Shown in pieces: positions 1-6,164 of a stretch of 6,550 nucleotides of DNA. Position numbers and translations under genes: made by a program. Position 1 is the first letter of the stretch; every line of letters begins with the position of its first letter. Source of the DNA: Bacillota bacterium (GTDB lineage Bacteria; Bacillota; Clostridia; Acetivibrionales; DTU013); the NCBI GenBank assembly GCA_023399355.1, contig JAEWQC010000273.1:1-6550 (forward strand), read 5' to 3'. The notes under the pieces are model-generated. The model searched no databases and had not been told where the DNA came from. It saw only the letters and a program-made list of their open reading frames with translations.

Positions 1-11
1 AATCTATACAT
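1..11 (-). CDS. start of a further operon gene, cut by the left edge
   Basis: An ATG on the minus strand (complement of bases 9-11) is preceded by GGGAGGTAA, an excellent Shine-Dalgarno sequence whose GGAGG core ends 5 nt before the ATG. Only Met-Tyr-Arg and two bases of a fourth codon are inside the window, so nothing can be said about the product. It lies 36 nt downstream of the stop codon of the PCC-domain gene, in the same direction, with no terminator between them. The operon therefore probably continues beyond the window. The call rests only on the ribosome binding site and its spacing. Confidence 0.6.
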
Positions 12-47
12 ACTTACCTCCCAATCTGTAATTTGTGAAATGAAATA

Positions 48-485
48 TTATATTGATACTTTTTCGAACAGCTTCTTTACATTTTCAGATGTCAGACGCC
101 TTTCCAAACTACATTCCGTTACTTCCACCATAACAATTTCAAGAAGATACATGGTTTCACTGCCCAGTTCCAGATGTCCCGAATATACCTGATCGGGATC
201 GGATGCCACGATATGGAAATGAGCAACGCCTCCGAAAACGGATCCAATCAGAGATCCAATCTCCATCGGGCGTTCTACGGTAACAAATTCATCCGATGCC
301 GCAGCTGCCATATCGGTCGGGCGATGATAATTCAATTTCTGGATGGATCCAACCGCACTGCCCACAATTGCGTTTTCAATGCCTGCCTCCCGGAGTGCAT
401 TACTGATACCCTCAATAATTTTCTCTCCTCGCTCCAGTTCAATAATAAGTGTCTTTCCGAGTCCTGCTGATTTAAAACTTTTCAT
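48..485 (-). CDS. stand-alone PCC/PPC (DUF296) domain protein
   Basis: A 145-residue protein that is essentially one PCC domain (plants and prokaryotes conserved, formerly DUF296). Visible family features are an N-terminal beta-strand/helix with LERGEKI near residues 17-23, a central GSAVGSIQK strand-turn at 42-50, the GSVFGG-x-A-H-x-H stretch at 81-91, and the GHL motif at 103-105. His89, His91 and His104 match the conserved histidines that form a metal site in archaeal and bacterial PCC structures. There is no signal peptide, membrane segment or AT-hook, so it is probably a small cytoplasmic protein; family members form trimers. The start is firm: AGGAGG lies 5 nt before the ATG. It is the last complete gene of the sugar operon, 304 bp after the binding-protein gene and 36 nt before another start. 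The molecular function of bacterial stand-alone PCC proteins is not established, and I assign none. Confidence 0.85.
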   Translation of the reverse strand: MKSFKSAGLGKTLIIELERGEKIIEGISNALREAGIENAIVGSAVGSIQKLNYHRPTDMAAAASDEFVTVERPMEIGSLIGSVFGGVAHFHIVASDPDQVYSGHLELGSETMYLLEIVMVEVTECSLERRLTSENVKKLFEKVSI

Positions 486-789
486 TTGTCCCTCCTGTCA
501 AACTGTTGAGTTCGCTTTCTATCATATTTTATTAAAATTTTACTAGTTTCCAGCTTCATAGTAATTTTTCACAAGGATTGTGGGGAGCGGGTCTTCCATT
601 CAAGACCCGGCTCCCGACGATCCAGTTTCTTTTTATAACTGTATCAGTCAAAAAGCATGTTCATGTACAATAATATCCCTGCATTGAATTTCTTTTTTCT
701 GCAGCCATTCTTTCTTCATGGCACGGCTGCCTTCTTCGTATCTGCTTTTTACTTACGTCTGCATTTGCAGACATGTCCGGCCATATCAA
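486..789. other. intergenic gap between binding-protein gene and PCC gene
   Basis: This 304-bp gap is the longest inside the operon. It holds the strong hairpin at 575-623 (entered separately), a small inverted repeat GTCTGC-ATTT-GCAGAC at 757-772 without a U-tract on either side, and a loose GCAGCC/GGCTGC pair at 701-730. A 23-codon minus-strand frame (719-648) starts with ATG about 10 nt after AGAAGG; its reading frame stays open for 11 codons upstream of the ATG. It resembles nothing I recognise and could be a chance frame or a gene remnant. I find no convincing minus-strand promoter for the PCC gene, so that gene may depend on read-through. Confidence 0.5.
575..634 (+). terminator. strong hairpin with a U-tract on the + strand only
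   Basis: The arms 583-595 (GGGAGCGGGTCTT) and 602-615 (AAGACCCGGCTCCC) pair over 13 bp with one bulged G and a 6-nt loop. The stem can extend outward to 575 and 623 through a G-G mismatch and a G-T pair. On the + strand it is followed by AGTTTCTTTTT, the layout of an intrinsic terminator. No + strand gene feeds into it. On the minus strand, the direction of the operon, the hairpin is followed by A-rich sequence with no U-tract, so it should be a poor terminator for the operon. It may instead act as a 3' stabilising structure for the binding-protein mRNA, or block antisense transcription. Confidence 0.5.
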
Positions 790-2184
790 TTATTTGAGCA
801 GCGTTCCTGCAGCCTTGAAGTGTGCATCTACCGCCTGATCAACCGTCATTGTACCATACAGGACTTCATCGATTTTCTTGTAAAGATCATCAACAATTGC
901 TCCGTAACCGGATGGTCTGCCGTTGAAAGGTTCTATCGTGTTGAGGATGTTCTGCATCATGGTGATTTCTTTCTTTTTGGCAATGTCGACTTTATTAGTC
1001 ATATCCAGTTTACCGATCAGCTTTTCCTGAATGTCCGTAGATCCGGGAACGCCAATATCCATATTGTAGATTTCCTGGAGATCCCAGTTGTTTACCATTT
1101 CATTGATAAACTGAGCTGCTTCGTCAACTTTTTTCGTTGTTCCGGAGATTCCCCAAGTTGAGCATACAGCTGCTTCTACATTCTTCTTCGTTGCATTGTC
1201 GGCTACAGGGAAACGGACCATATCCAGATCAGCCTCAACAGATGCCTGGAATATTTTCAGCTGGTTCGCATTTGTTCCCCACATGGCTATCTTGCCTTTT
1301 CCAGCCAGAGAGTCCGCAAACTGCTTCGTACGGTCTTCCTGTATGACTTCCATCGGACCATTCACGCCTGCTTTATATAGATCCAGATAGTAGTTCAGGT
1401 ATTTCGCCAATATTTCCTTGGTGTATCCGAGAGACTTGCCATCTTCTGATGTAACGCCGTACATGCCGTAGTTTCTGGCAAAGTTCTCAATCGTATATTC
1501 GGCGCGTTCCGTCAGCCCGGAAGCGTAGGTATCCTTGGGAAGTACCTTTGCCAATCCCTTAAGGTATTCACTCATTTCAGAGTAAGTCATTTGATCTTTC
1601 GGCAGCGGATAACCGACGCTTTCAATGAGTGTCTTGTTGAATGCCAGTACACTTGCGGTATCGCCAAAGGTAATACCGACAAGCTTGCCATTATAGGATG
1701 AACTTGAAAGAGCTCCGGGCGTATATTTGGATACGTCGATCTTTCCGGCGTCAACAAGATCCTGCAACGGTCTCATGAGTCCCTTTGATGCATACTCTCC
1801 CAAATACGTGAGCTGGACAAGGTAAGCATCGGGAAGGTTTGAACTCGCTGCCTGTGTTGCGAGCTTTGTCCAATAATCAGTAAAAGCCGCATACTGGCTG
1901 ACGATCTTTACATTAGTGTATTTTGCCATGTAAGCGTCAATCATCTTTAGTGTCTTTGTGTGTCTGGCCTCTCCACCCCACCAGGCAACCGAAAGCTCGT
2001 ACGGCTTATCATTGACCGCCGGAGTTACTGTTTCACCTGTCGTAGCCTGTACCGCACCTGTCGAGGTATCTGCCGCACTTGCCGTGGATCCCTTCTGATC
2101 TGTTGAACCGGAACCGCATCCAACCATTCCGGAGAGCAAAATAACCAGAATCAACATCCCGCTTAACAACCTTTTGATATTCAT
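790..2184 (-). CDS. extracellular sugar-binding lipoprotein (ABC family 1)
   Basis: A 464-residue substrate-binding protein of a CUT1-type carbohydrate ABC importer, captured outside the membrane as a lipoprotein. Residues 1-22 are a lipoprotein signal peptide: MNIKR, a hydrophobic run, then the lipobox MVGC with the lipidated Cys23. Met at the -3 position, rather than Leu, is slightly unusual. A flexible Ser/Thr/Ala/Gly-rich linker follows to about residue 55. The mature fold begins at YELSVAWWGGEARHTKTLKM, typical of family 1 binding proteins, with the usual alternation of two lobes and length in the family range. The ligand cannot be told from the sequence. The start is firm, with AGGAGG 6 nt upstream of the ATG. 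The gene is last among the transporter genes, after both permeases and two enzymes, whereas the binding protein is more often first. Hairpins lie on both sides. Confidence 0.93.
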   Translation of the reverse strand: MNIKRLLSGMLILVILLSGMVGCGSGSTDQKGSTASAADTSTGAVQATTGETVTPAVNDKPYELSVAWWGGEARHTKTLKMIDAYMAKYTNVKIVSQYAAFTDYWTKLATQAASSNLPDAYLVQLTYLGEYASKGLMRPLQDLVDAGKIDVSKYTPGALSSSSYNGKLVGITFGDTASVLAFNKTLIESVGYPLPKDQMTYSEMSEYLKGLAKVLPKDTYASGLTERAEYTIENFARNYGMYGVTSEDGKSLGYTKEILAKYLNYYLDLYKAGVNGPMEVIQEDRTKQFADSLAGKGKIAMWGTNANQLKIFQASVEADLDMVRFPVADNATKKNVEAAVCSTWGISGTTKKVDEAAQFINEMVNNWDLQEIYNMDIGVPGSTDIQEKLIGKLDMTNKVDIAKKKEITMMQNILNTIEPFNGRPSGYGAIVDDLYKKIDEVLYGTMTVDQAVDAHFKAAGTLLK

Positions 2185-2207
2185 GTTTTTCCTCCTAGAT
2201 TTTTATT

Positions 2208-2237
2208 TTTATAACCGGCTGCAATGCCGGTAATAAA
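2208..2237 (-). other. intercistronic hairpin before the binding-protein gene
   Basis: A perfect 6-bp GC-rich stem (ACCGGC at 2214-2219 with GCCGGT at 2226-2231, 6-nt loop) is extended by a further 5 A-T pairs after one A-A mismatch. It fills the gap between the isomerase stop codon and the binding-protein ribosome binding site. On the minus strand it is followed by AUAAAAAUAAAAA and not by a U-tract, so it is not a standard terminator. Its place at the 5' side of the binding-protein cistron suggests an mRNA processing or stabilising element; this role is inferred. Confidence 0.45.
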
Positions 2238-2241
2238 CGGT

Positions 2242-3033
2242 TTAAGGTGTTTCATAACCAGAGAACATATCGTATGGAAGCTGCAGATCAGCTATTTGGA
2301 ATGGCCTGTCGTCCTTATCCCCGATTTCCGGAGAGAGCTCGATGGTCATATATCCCGAATATCCGGCGGAAATCATTTTCTCGATAATGAATTTATTATC
2401 CGTTGTCCCCTCCATAAACCGGGTGAACCTTTTTTCACCGAAACCTTTGTTTTCTTTCAGATGAATGTGATTCACACGCGAGGCAAATTCATTGACAAGC
2501 GCGTTCATATCCACTCCGGCTGCATCAAAGTGGCCGGTATCCATGCATAAGCCGACAAATTTAGAATCAATCGCATCAAATATGCGCCTGTAATCATCAA
2601 TATTTTCAATATTGTTATGTACATGGTTTTCCAGACTGATCAGCACGTCCATTTCTTCCGCAACAGGTACCAGATTTTTCAGGGATTGAATAATACTTTG
2701 AATCCCACCCTTTTCTCCACGTCCAAAACCTGAGGAAACAATCATACCGCCTCCAAGAGTCCTCACTGCCTGCATGGCCTGCACCTTATGGCAGAAATCC
2801 CTGACAGGATCGCCGCCAAAGCCTCCGTTCAAATGAATTGCCATGGGATTTAGTCCACACTCGGCACATCTTTGTTTGAGTGAACGGATCATTTCCGGTG
2901 ACAGTGAAGAAGGGTACCAACAATTGAATTCAATGTTCCTGTACCCAATCCTGGGCGCCAGTTCGAATGTCTTGTGAAAACCCGTTTCGCCAAAGCCCTC
3001 GATGGATAATGTCGCACACGAAAGCCTTATCAT
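2242..3033 (-). CDS. sugar isomerase/epimerase, xylose-isomerase-like TIM barrel
   Basis: A 263-residue single-domain TIM barrel of the AP endonuclease 2 / xylose-isomerase-like family, a group of metal-dependent sugar isomerases, epimerases and dehydratases that includes IolE, hydroxypyruvate isomerase, ketose 3-epimerases and E. coli YcjR. The likely metal ligands and catalytic acids follow the family order: Glu135 (SLENH), Asp165 and His168 (MDTGH), His191 (NHIHLKE) and Glu232 (MTIELS). There is no signal peptide, so the enzyme is cytoplasmic. I place the start at the ATG complementary to 3031-3033 because GAGGTGA lies 5 nt before it. An in-frame GTG nine bases upstream is part of that ribosome binding site and is an unlikely start. 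The site overlaps the TGA stop codon of the oxidoreductase gene, with 10 nt between stop and ATG, so the two are probably translationally coupled and act in one pathway. Substrate not determined. Confidence 0.9.
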   Translation of the reverse strand: MIRLSCATLSIEGFGETGFHKTFELAPRIGYRNIEFNCWYPSSLSPEMIRSLKQRCAECGLNPMAIHLNGGFGGDPVRDFCHKVQAMQAVRTLGGGMIVSSGFGRGEKGGIQSIIQSLKNLVPVAEEMDVLISLENHVHNNIENIDDYRRIFDAIDSKFVGLCMDTGHFDAAGVDMNALVNEFASRVNHIHLKENKGFGEKRFTRFMEGTTDNKFIIEKMISAGYSGYMTIELSPEIGDKDDRPFQIADLQLPYDMFSGYETP

Positions 3034-3043
3034 ATTGTTCACC

Positions 3044-4039
3044 TCATAACCATATCAGACGTTGTTCTCTGCTGGATTCCAGAATACCCAATGAAACCTT
3101 CAGCGCCTCTACTCCATTTTCCGCCGTGATAAACGGTTTCTTTCCATTTTCAATGCATTCAACAAAGTATTTGTTTTCCTCAAAATACGATTTACTGTCA
3201 AACGGATCATTGATAGCTGTAACCTGTTCGTTATCCATCTCCTGCGTCTTGATTCTGTGCTCCATAAAATCAAAGAAACCCGCTCCCGAAACAACAGCCG
3301 TACCCTTTGTCCCGATCACACCCCTGGAACTCATCGGCAGATGGGAGGCCCAGCTTGCATGAATGAGAGCCCCGGCGCCATTATTTAGTCCCAGAACCAC
3401 CTGTGCATTATTATCGAAGGAAGGGAGCTCCGGTCTTACCCCTTTTACTCTTGCAGATACACTAGTTATTTCTACACCCAACCCTCGGAACATGTCTATG
3501 TCGTGAGACAGAGATTCAATTGTCATCCCGCATACCAGATTGGGATCGGTTCTCCACGATTCGCTCAGAGGCGTCTTAAAACCTGATCCCGGTCCGATTC
3601 TGTGGCTCCAGATGCTGATGATATCTCCAAGCCGTCCCGAAAGAACATCCTCCTGCAGTTTTAGGTAACCGGGCCTGAAACGCATATTGAAAGCCGTCAT
3701 AAACAATACGCCATTTTCTTTTGCCAGATCGGAAAGTTTTTGCGCATCCTGCATATTTACAGCAATCGGCTTTTCACACAAAACATGTTTTCCAGCTTTC
3801 AATGCAATTTCCGCATACTCGAGCCTTTTCGAGGGAGGGGTCAAAAGGTGTATCATCTGAACTTCATCGAGAACCTCTTCCAGTTTCGATACTACCTTGG
3901 AATTACAGATGTCCGCGATTTTCTTTGCATTTTCATATTTTACATCCATGACTCCGGCCACTTTTACATTTGGCAGACGATTGATTGATTCCGCATGTTT
4001 TTCAGCAATCCCCCCGGCTCCGATTATTACTGTCTTCAT
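3044..4039 (-). CDS. Gfo/Idh/MocA family NAD(P)-dependent oxidoreductase
   Basis: A 331-residue cytoplasmic dehydrogenase that should oxidise or reduce a sugar or cyclitol hydroxyl with NAD(H) or NADP(H). The N-terminal Rossmann fold starts at once with GAGGIA (7-12); Asp32 at the end of the second strand (VMDVKY) suggests a preference for NAD. The family EKP motif is at 89-91, with Lys90 the probable catalytic lysine. The C-terminal alpha/beta domain carries ESLSHDID at 175-182, where His179 is the likely catalytic histidine. The position usually held by Asp in this motif is Glu175. I chose the ATG complementary to 4037-4039, 7 nt after AAGGA; the adjacent in-frame GTG at 4042 would sit too close. 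The gene precedes the TIM-barrel isomerase with coupled translation and follows the second permease by 40 nt. E. coli YcjS is a functional comparison, but the family is too broad for a substrate call. Confidence 0.92.
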   Translation of the reverse strand: MKTVIIGAGGIAEKHAESINRLPNVKVAGVMDVKYENAKKIADICNSKVVSKLEEVLDEVQMIHLLTPPSKRLEYAEIALKAGKHVLCEKPIAVNMQDAQKLSDLAKENGVLFMTAFNMRFRPGYLKLQEDVLSGRLGDIISIWSHRIGPGSGFKTPLSESWRTDPNLVCGMTIESLSHDIDMFRGLGVEITSVSARVKGVRPELPSFDNNAQVVLGLNNGAGALIHASWASHLPMSSRGVIGTKGTAVVSGAGFFDFMEHRIKTQEMDNEQVTAINDPFDSKSYFEENKYFVECIENGKKPFITAENGVEALKVSLGILESSREQRLIWL

Positions 4040-4079
4040 CACTGCATCCTTCTCTCTGTTGGTAATTTAGTATGAGTTC

Positions 4080-4949
4080 TTATCCCTTCAGACCGGTCGT
4101 AGCAATCCCTTCCACCAGGTATTTCTGGCAGCTGATAAATAAGATGAATATCGGGATCAGCGACAAGGTGGACATTGCAAACAGAATACCAAACGCCGAC
4201 TCCTCAAACGCCTCGGTATATTGCCGCAAAGAAAGAGCCATTGTAAACTTGGTGGGATTGTTAATGTAAATCAGTTGAGAAAAGAAATCATCATACGTCC
4301 ATATGAATGAGAATATGGCAGCAGTAATAAATACCGGAACCGACAAAGGCATGATGATCCTGAAATAGATCGTTATTGGCCCGCATCCGTCAACCGTAGC
4401 GGCCTGGTCAAGATCTTTCGGAATTCCCCGCATAAACTGGATAAATAAATAGCAGAAGAATCCCTGTATCGCGAAAAAGCTGGGTACTGTCAACGGCAGG
4501 TAGCTATCGATCCATCCCAAATTCCGGAACATCATATAACGAGGAATAAGCGTTGCATGGATCGGCAGCATCATGGTCAGCAGAATAAGGGGAAATACAA
4601 TCTTTTTAAACGGGAATGTCAGCCTGGAAACTGCATAGCCTACCATTGAACAGGTTATCATGTTCCCTATCATAACCGGGATGACGACTGCCAATGAATT
4701 TAGCATATAATCCATAAAACTTGTTCCGGCAACTCCCTTGAGTCCACGGATATAATTATCAAGTGTAAACTCCCTTATAATCAGAGACTTGTCTTTGAAA
4801 ATCATCATCTCCGGCTTGAAGGAACTTACCACCATCCAAGCCAGCGGATACAGCATAACCAATGCACCTAAAGACATAAGAACCGTTGTAACTATTTTAT
4901 AAACTTCCTTATTTCTGCTGTTACTCAATCGCTTTATATTCTCAGCCAT
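4080..4949 (-). CDS. sugar ABC transporter permease, MalG-type (CUT1)
   Basis: A 289-residue inner-membrane permease, one half of the translocation channel. About six membrane segments are visible, near residues 17-41, 82-106, 116-137, 150-172, 203-222 and 258-276. The cytoplasmic EAA loop that docks on the ATPase is at about 177-205 (IPKDLDQAATVDG, then PLSVP), with Asp187 and Gly188 of the invariant DG. The C-terminus, YLVEGIATTGLKG, is typical of MalG-like subunits. AGGAGG lies 8 nt before the ATG and overlaps the TAG stop codon of the preceding permease gene, with 12 nt from stop to start. The pair is therefore probably translated in a coupled way and forms a heterodimer. No ATPase gene accompanies it in the window. 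Confidence 0.95.
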   Translation of the reverse strand: MAENIKRLSNSRNKEVYKIVTTVLMSLGALVMLYPLAWMVVSSFKPEMMIFKDKSLIIREFTLDNYIRGLKGVAGTSFMDYMLNSLAVVIPVMIGNMITCSMVGYAVSRLTFPFKKIVFPLILLTMMLPIHATLIPRYMMFRNLGWIDSYLPLTVPSFFAIQGFFCYLFIQFMRGIPKDLDQAATVDGCGPITIYFRIIMPLSVPVFITAAIFSFIWTYDDFFSQLIYINNPTKFTMALSLRQYTEAFEESAFGILFAMSTLSLIPIFILFISCQKYLVEGIATTGLKG

Positions 4950-4961
4950 CCCGTCATCCTC

Positions 4962-5897
4962 CTAAGATTCATAGTGAACAGTGTTTTTCGAAAACCTGAA
5001 GATCAGTACTGTCAGGATGGATATTGCGAGCATTAATATCCATGCCATCGCAGAAGCATATCCCATCTTGAAGTAGTTGAAACCGATCGTGTAAAGATAC
5101 AGCGTATAGAACAGCAGGCTGTCGAGAGCTCCGCCGCTTACACCGCCTATGATATAGGCGGGAGTGAAGGCCTGGAATGCAGAAATGATCTGCATGATCA
5201 GATTGAATAATATAATGGGAGAAAGCATCGGTAACGTAATGTGGGCAAATTTCCTGAACGTATTTGCTCCGTCAATGGATCCTGATTCGTACAATTCCAT
5301 CGGTATCTGTTTCAGTCCGGCAATGAAGATAATCATGGGAGAACCGAACTGCCAGACTCTTAATATGATGAGTGTAAGCAAAGCGTATTTTGGATTGGAT
5401 ATCCAACTGATTGAAGTTACCGTATCCGGCAGTCCCAGGAATCCAAGAAATTGATTTATAATTCCCTGCATCCCGAATACTTGTCTCCACAAGACAGAAA
5501 TTGCAACACTTCCGCCAAGAAGAGCCGGAAGATAGTAAATTGCCCTGAAGTACTTCAACCCATGTATTCCCTTGTTTAAAGCCAATGCCAGGAATAACGC
5601 AAAAGCAAGCTGAAGAGGAACTCCTGCAAATACATATATGCCTGTTACCTTGCACGACTGGATAAACCGCGGATCACTCAAAAGAGACTTGTAATTCTCC
5701 CCTCCGATCAGGTTGGGTGCCTGAAAAAGATTAAAATCGGTAAAGGAAAGATATAAAGAATGTAAAATCGGATAAATGGAAAATACAAGAAGTCCAATCA
5801 TCCATGGGGCTAAAAACAGTAAAGCATACTTGCTTGAATTCCAACGTTCAGCTAAACGCCCCCTGTTTTTAAGTGGTATAGTCCTTTGTTTAGCCAT
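4962..5897 (-). CDS. sugar ABC transporter permease, MalF-type (CUT1)
   Basis: A 311-residue inner-membrane permease, partner of the downstream MalG-type subunit. A short basic cytoplasmic N-terminus is followed by about six membrane segments, near residues 24-46, 85-109, 117-138, 170-194, 222-245 and 283-301. The opening APWMIGLLVFSIYPILHS is typical of the family. The EAA loop is at about 198-228 (IPMELYESGSIDGA, then LPMLSPI); the EAA core reads ESG here, while Asp209-Gly210 is kept. It lacks the long periplasmic insertion of enterobacterial MalF, as Firmicute members usually do. It is the first gene of the operon, with AGGAAGGAGA just before the ATG. A near-consensus promoter lies about 90 bp upstream. 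Confidence 0.95.
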   Translation of the reverse strand: MAKQRTIPLKNRGRLAERWNSSKYALLFLAPWMIGLLVFSIYPILHSLYLSFTDFNLFQAPNLIGGENYKSLLSDPRFIQSCKVTGIYVFAGVPLQLAFALFLALALNKGIHGLKYFRAIYYLPALLGGSVAISVLWRQVFGMQGIINQFLGFLGLPDTVTSISWISNPKYALLTLIILRVWQFGSPMIIFIAGLKQIPMELYESGSIDGANTFRKFAHITLPMLSPIILFNLIMQIISAFQAFTPAYIIGGVSGGALDSLLFYTLYLYTIGFNYFKMGYASAMAWILMLAISILTVLIFRFSKNTVHYES

Positions 5898-5987
5898 TAT
5901 TGTCTCCTTCCTGATTTGAGCAAAATGAAAGCGGTCGACTTAAGAAATCTTTCAGGATCTGTTCTAAAGAATTCATGTTATGTATTA

Positions 5988-6016
5988 ATTATAAAAACCA
6001 AAATGCCAAAAGTCAA
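5988..6016 (-). promoter_or_regulatory. SigA-type promoter of the sugar operon
   Basis: On the minus strand the -35 box TTGACT (complement of 6011-6016) is separated by exactly 17 bp from a perfect -10 box TATAAT (complement of 5988-5993). Five of six and six of six consensus bases match. Transcription would start near 5981 and give a leader of about 84 nt before the first permease gene. An AT-rich palindromic repeat begins 5 bp upstream of the -35 box. No experimental start is known to me; the call rests on box quality, spacing and position. Confidence 0.75.
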
Positions 6017-6021
6017 TAAGA

Positions 6022-6044
6022 TTATAATTTATAACTTATAATTT
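6022..6044. promoter_or_regulatory. candidate regulator binding site A (TTATAA repeats)
   Basis: Three TTATAA units occur with single-base spacers (6022-6027, 6029-6034, 6036-6041), so adjacent units form 13-bp palindromes of the form TTATAA-N-TTATAA. The stretch 6029-6044 (TTATAACTTATAATTT) recurs with one difference at 6166-6181. It spans roughly -41 to -60 relative to the predicted operon start, next to the -35 box. That suits an activator site or an AT-rich UP element. Binding by the divergent GntR-type regulator is inferred from position and symmetry. Confidence 0.45.
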
Positions 6045-6129
6045 AAAATTTTATTTCATATAAAATCAATTGGATATGCCGCTATAACGCATATATATCA
6101 GCACTTTAAAGACTTTTCAATAATTGGAG

Positions 6130-6158
6130 TTGAATTTTTAAATTTTTCGTGATATTCT
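6130..6158 (+). promoter_or_regulatory. possible promoter of the GntR-type regulator
   Basis: TTGAAT (6130-6135) and TATTCT (6153-6158) are spaced by 17 bp on the + strand, each matching the SigA consensus at four of six bases. Transcription would start near 6165, inside the second palindromic repeat. A rival of similar quality is TTTACT (6207-6212) with TATTTT (6230-6235), also 17 bp apart and closer to the gene. The sequence does not decide between them. Confidence 0.25.
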
Positions 6159-6164
6159 TTAAAT

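Noticed and set aside
757..772. GTCTGC-ATTT-GCAGAC inverted repeat just after the binding-protein gene, as its terminator
   Set aside because: The stem is short and there is no U-tract after it on either strand.
718..1161. Rightward frame of 147 codons overlapping the end of the binding-protein gene
   Set aside because: It has no ribosome binding site or recognisable domain and lies antisense to a clear binding-protein gene; it is a shadow frame.
2224..2550. Rightward 108-codon frame opposite the isomerase gene
   Set aside because: The opposite strand encodes conserved metal-site motifs of the TIM barrel; this frame has no independent support.
5272..5655. 127-codon minus-strand frame inside the MalF-type permease gene
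   Set aside because: It is an out-of-frame reading of a well-supported permease with no family signature of its own.
5926..5939. TGAAAGCG half of a catabolite-responsive element (cre) in the operon leader
   Set aside because: Only the left half matches; the right half (GTCGAC) lacks the paired CA end, so CcpA binding cannot be supported.
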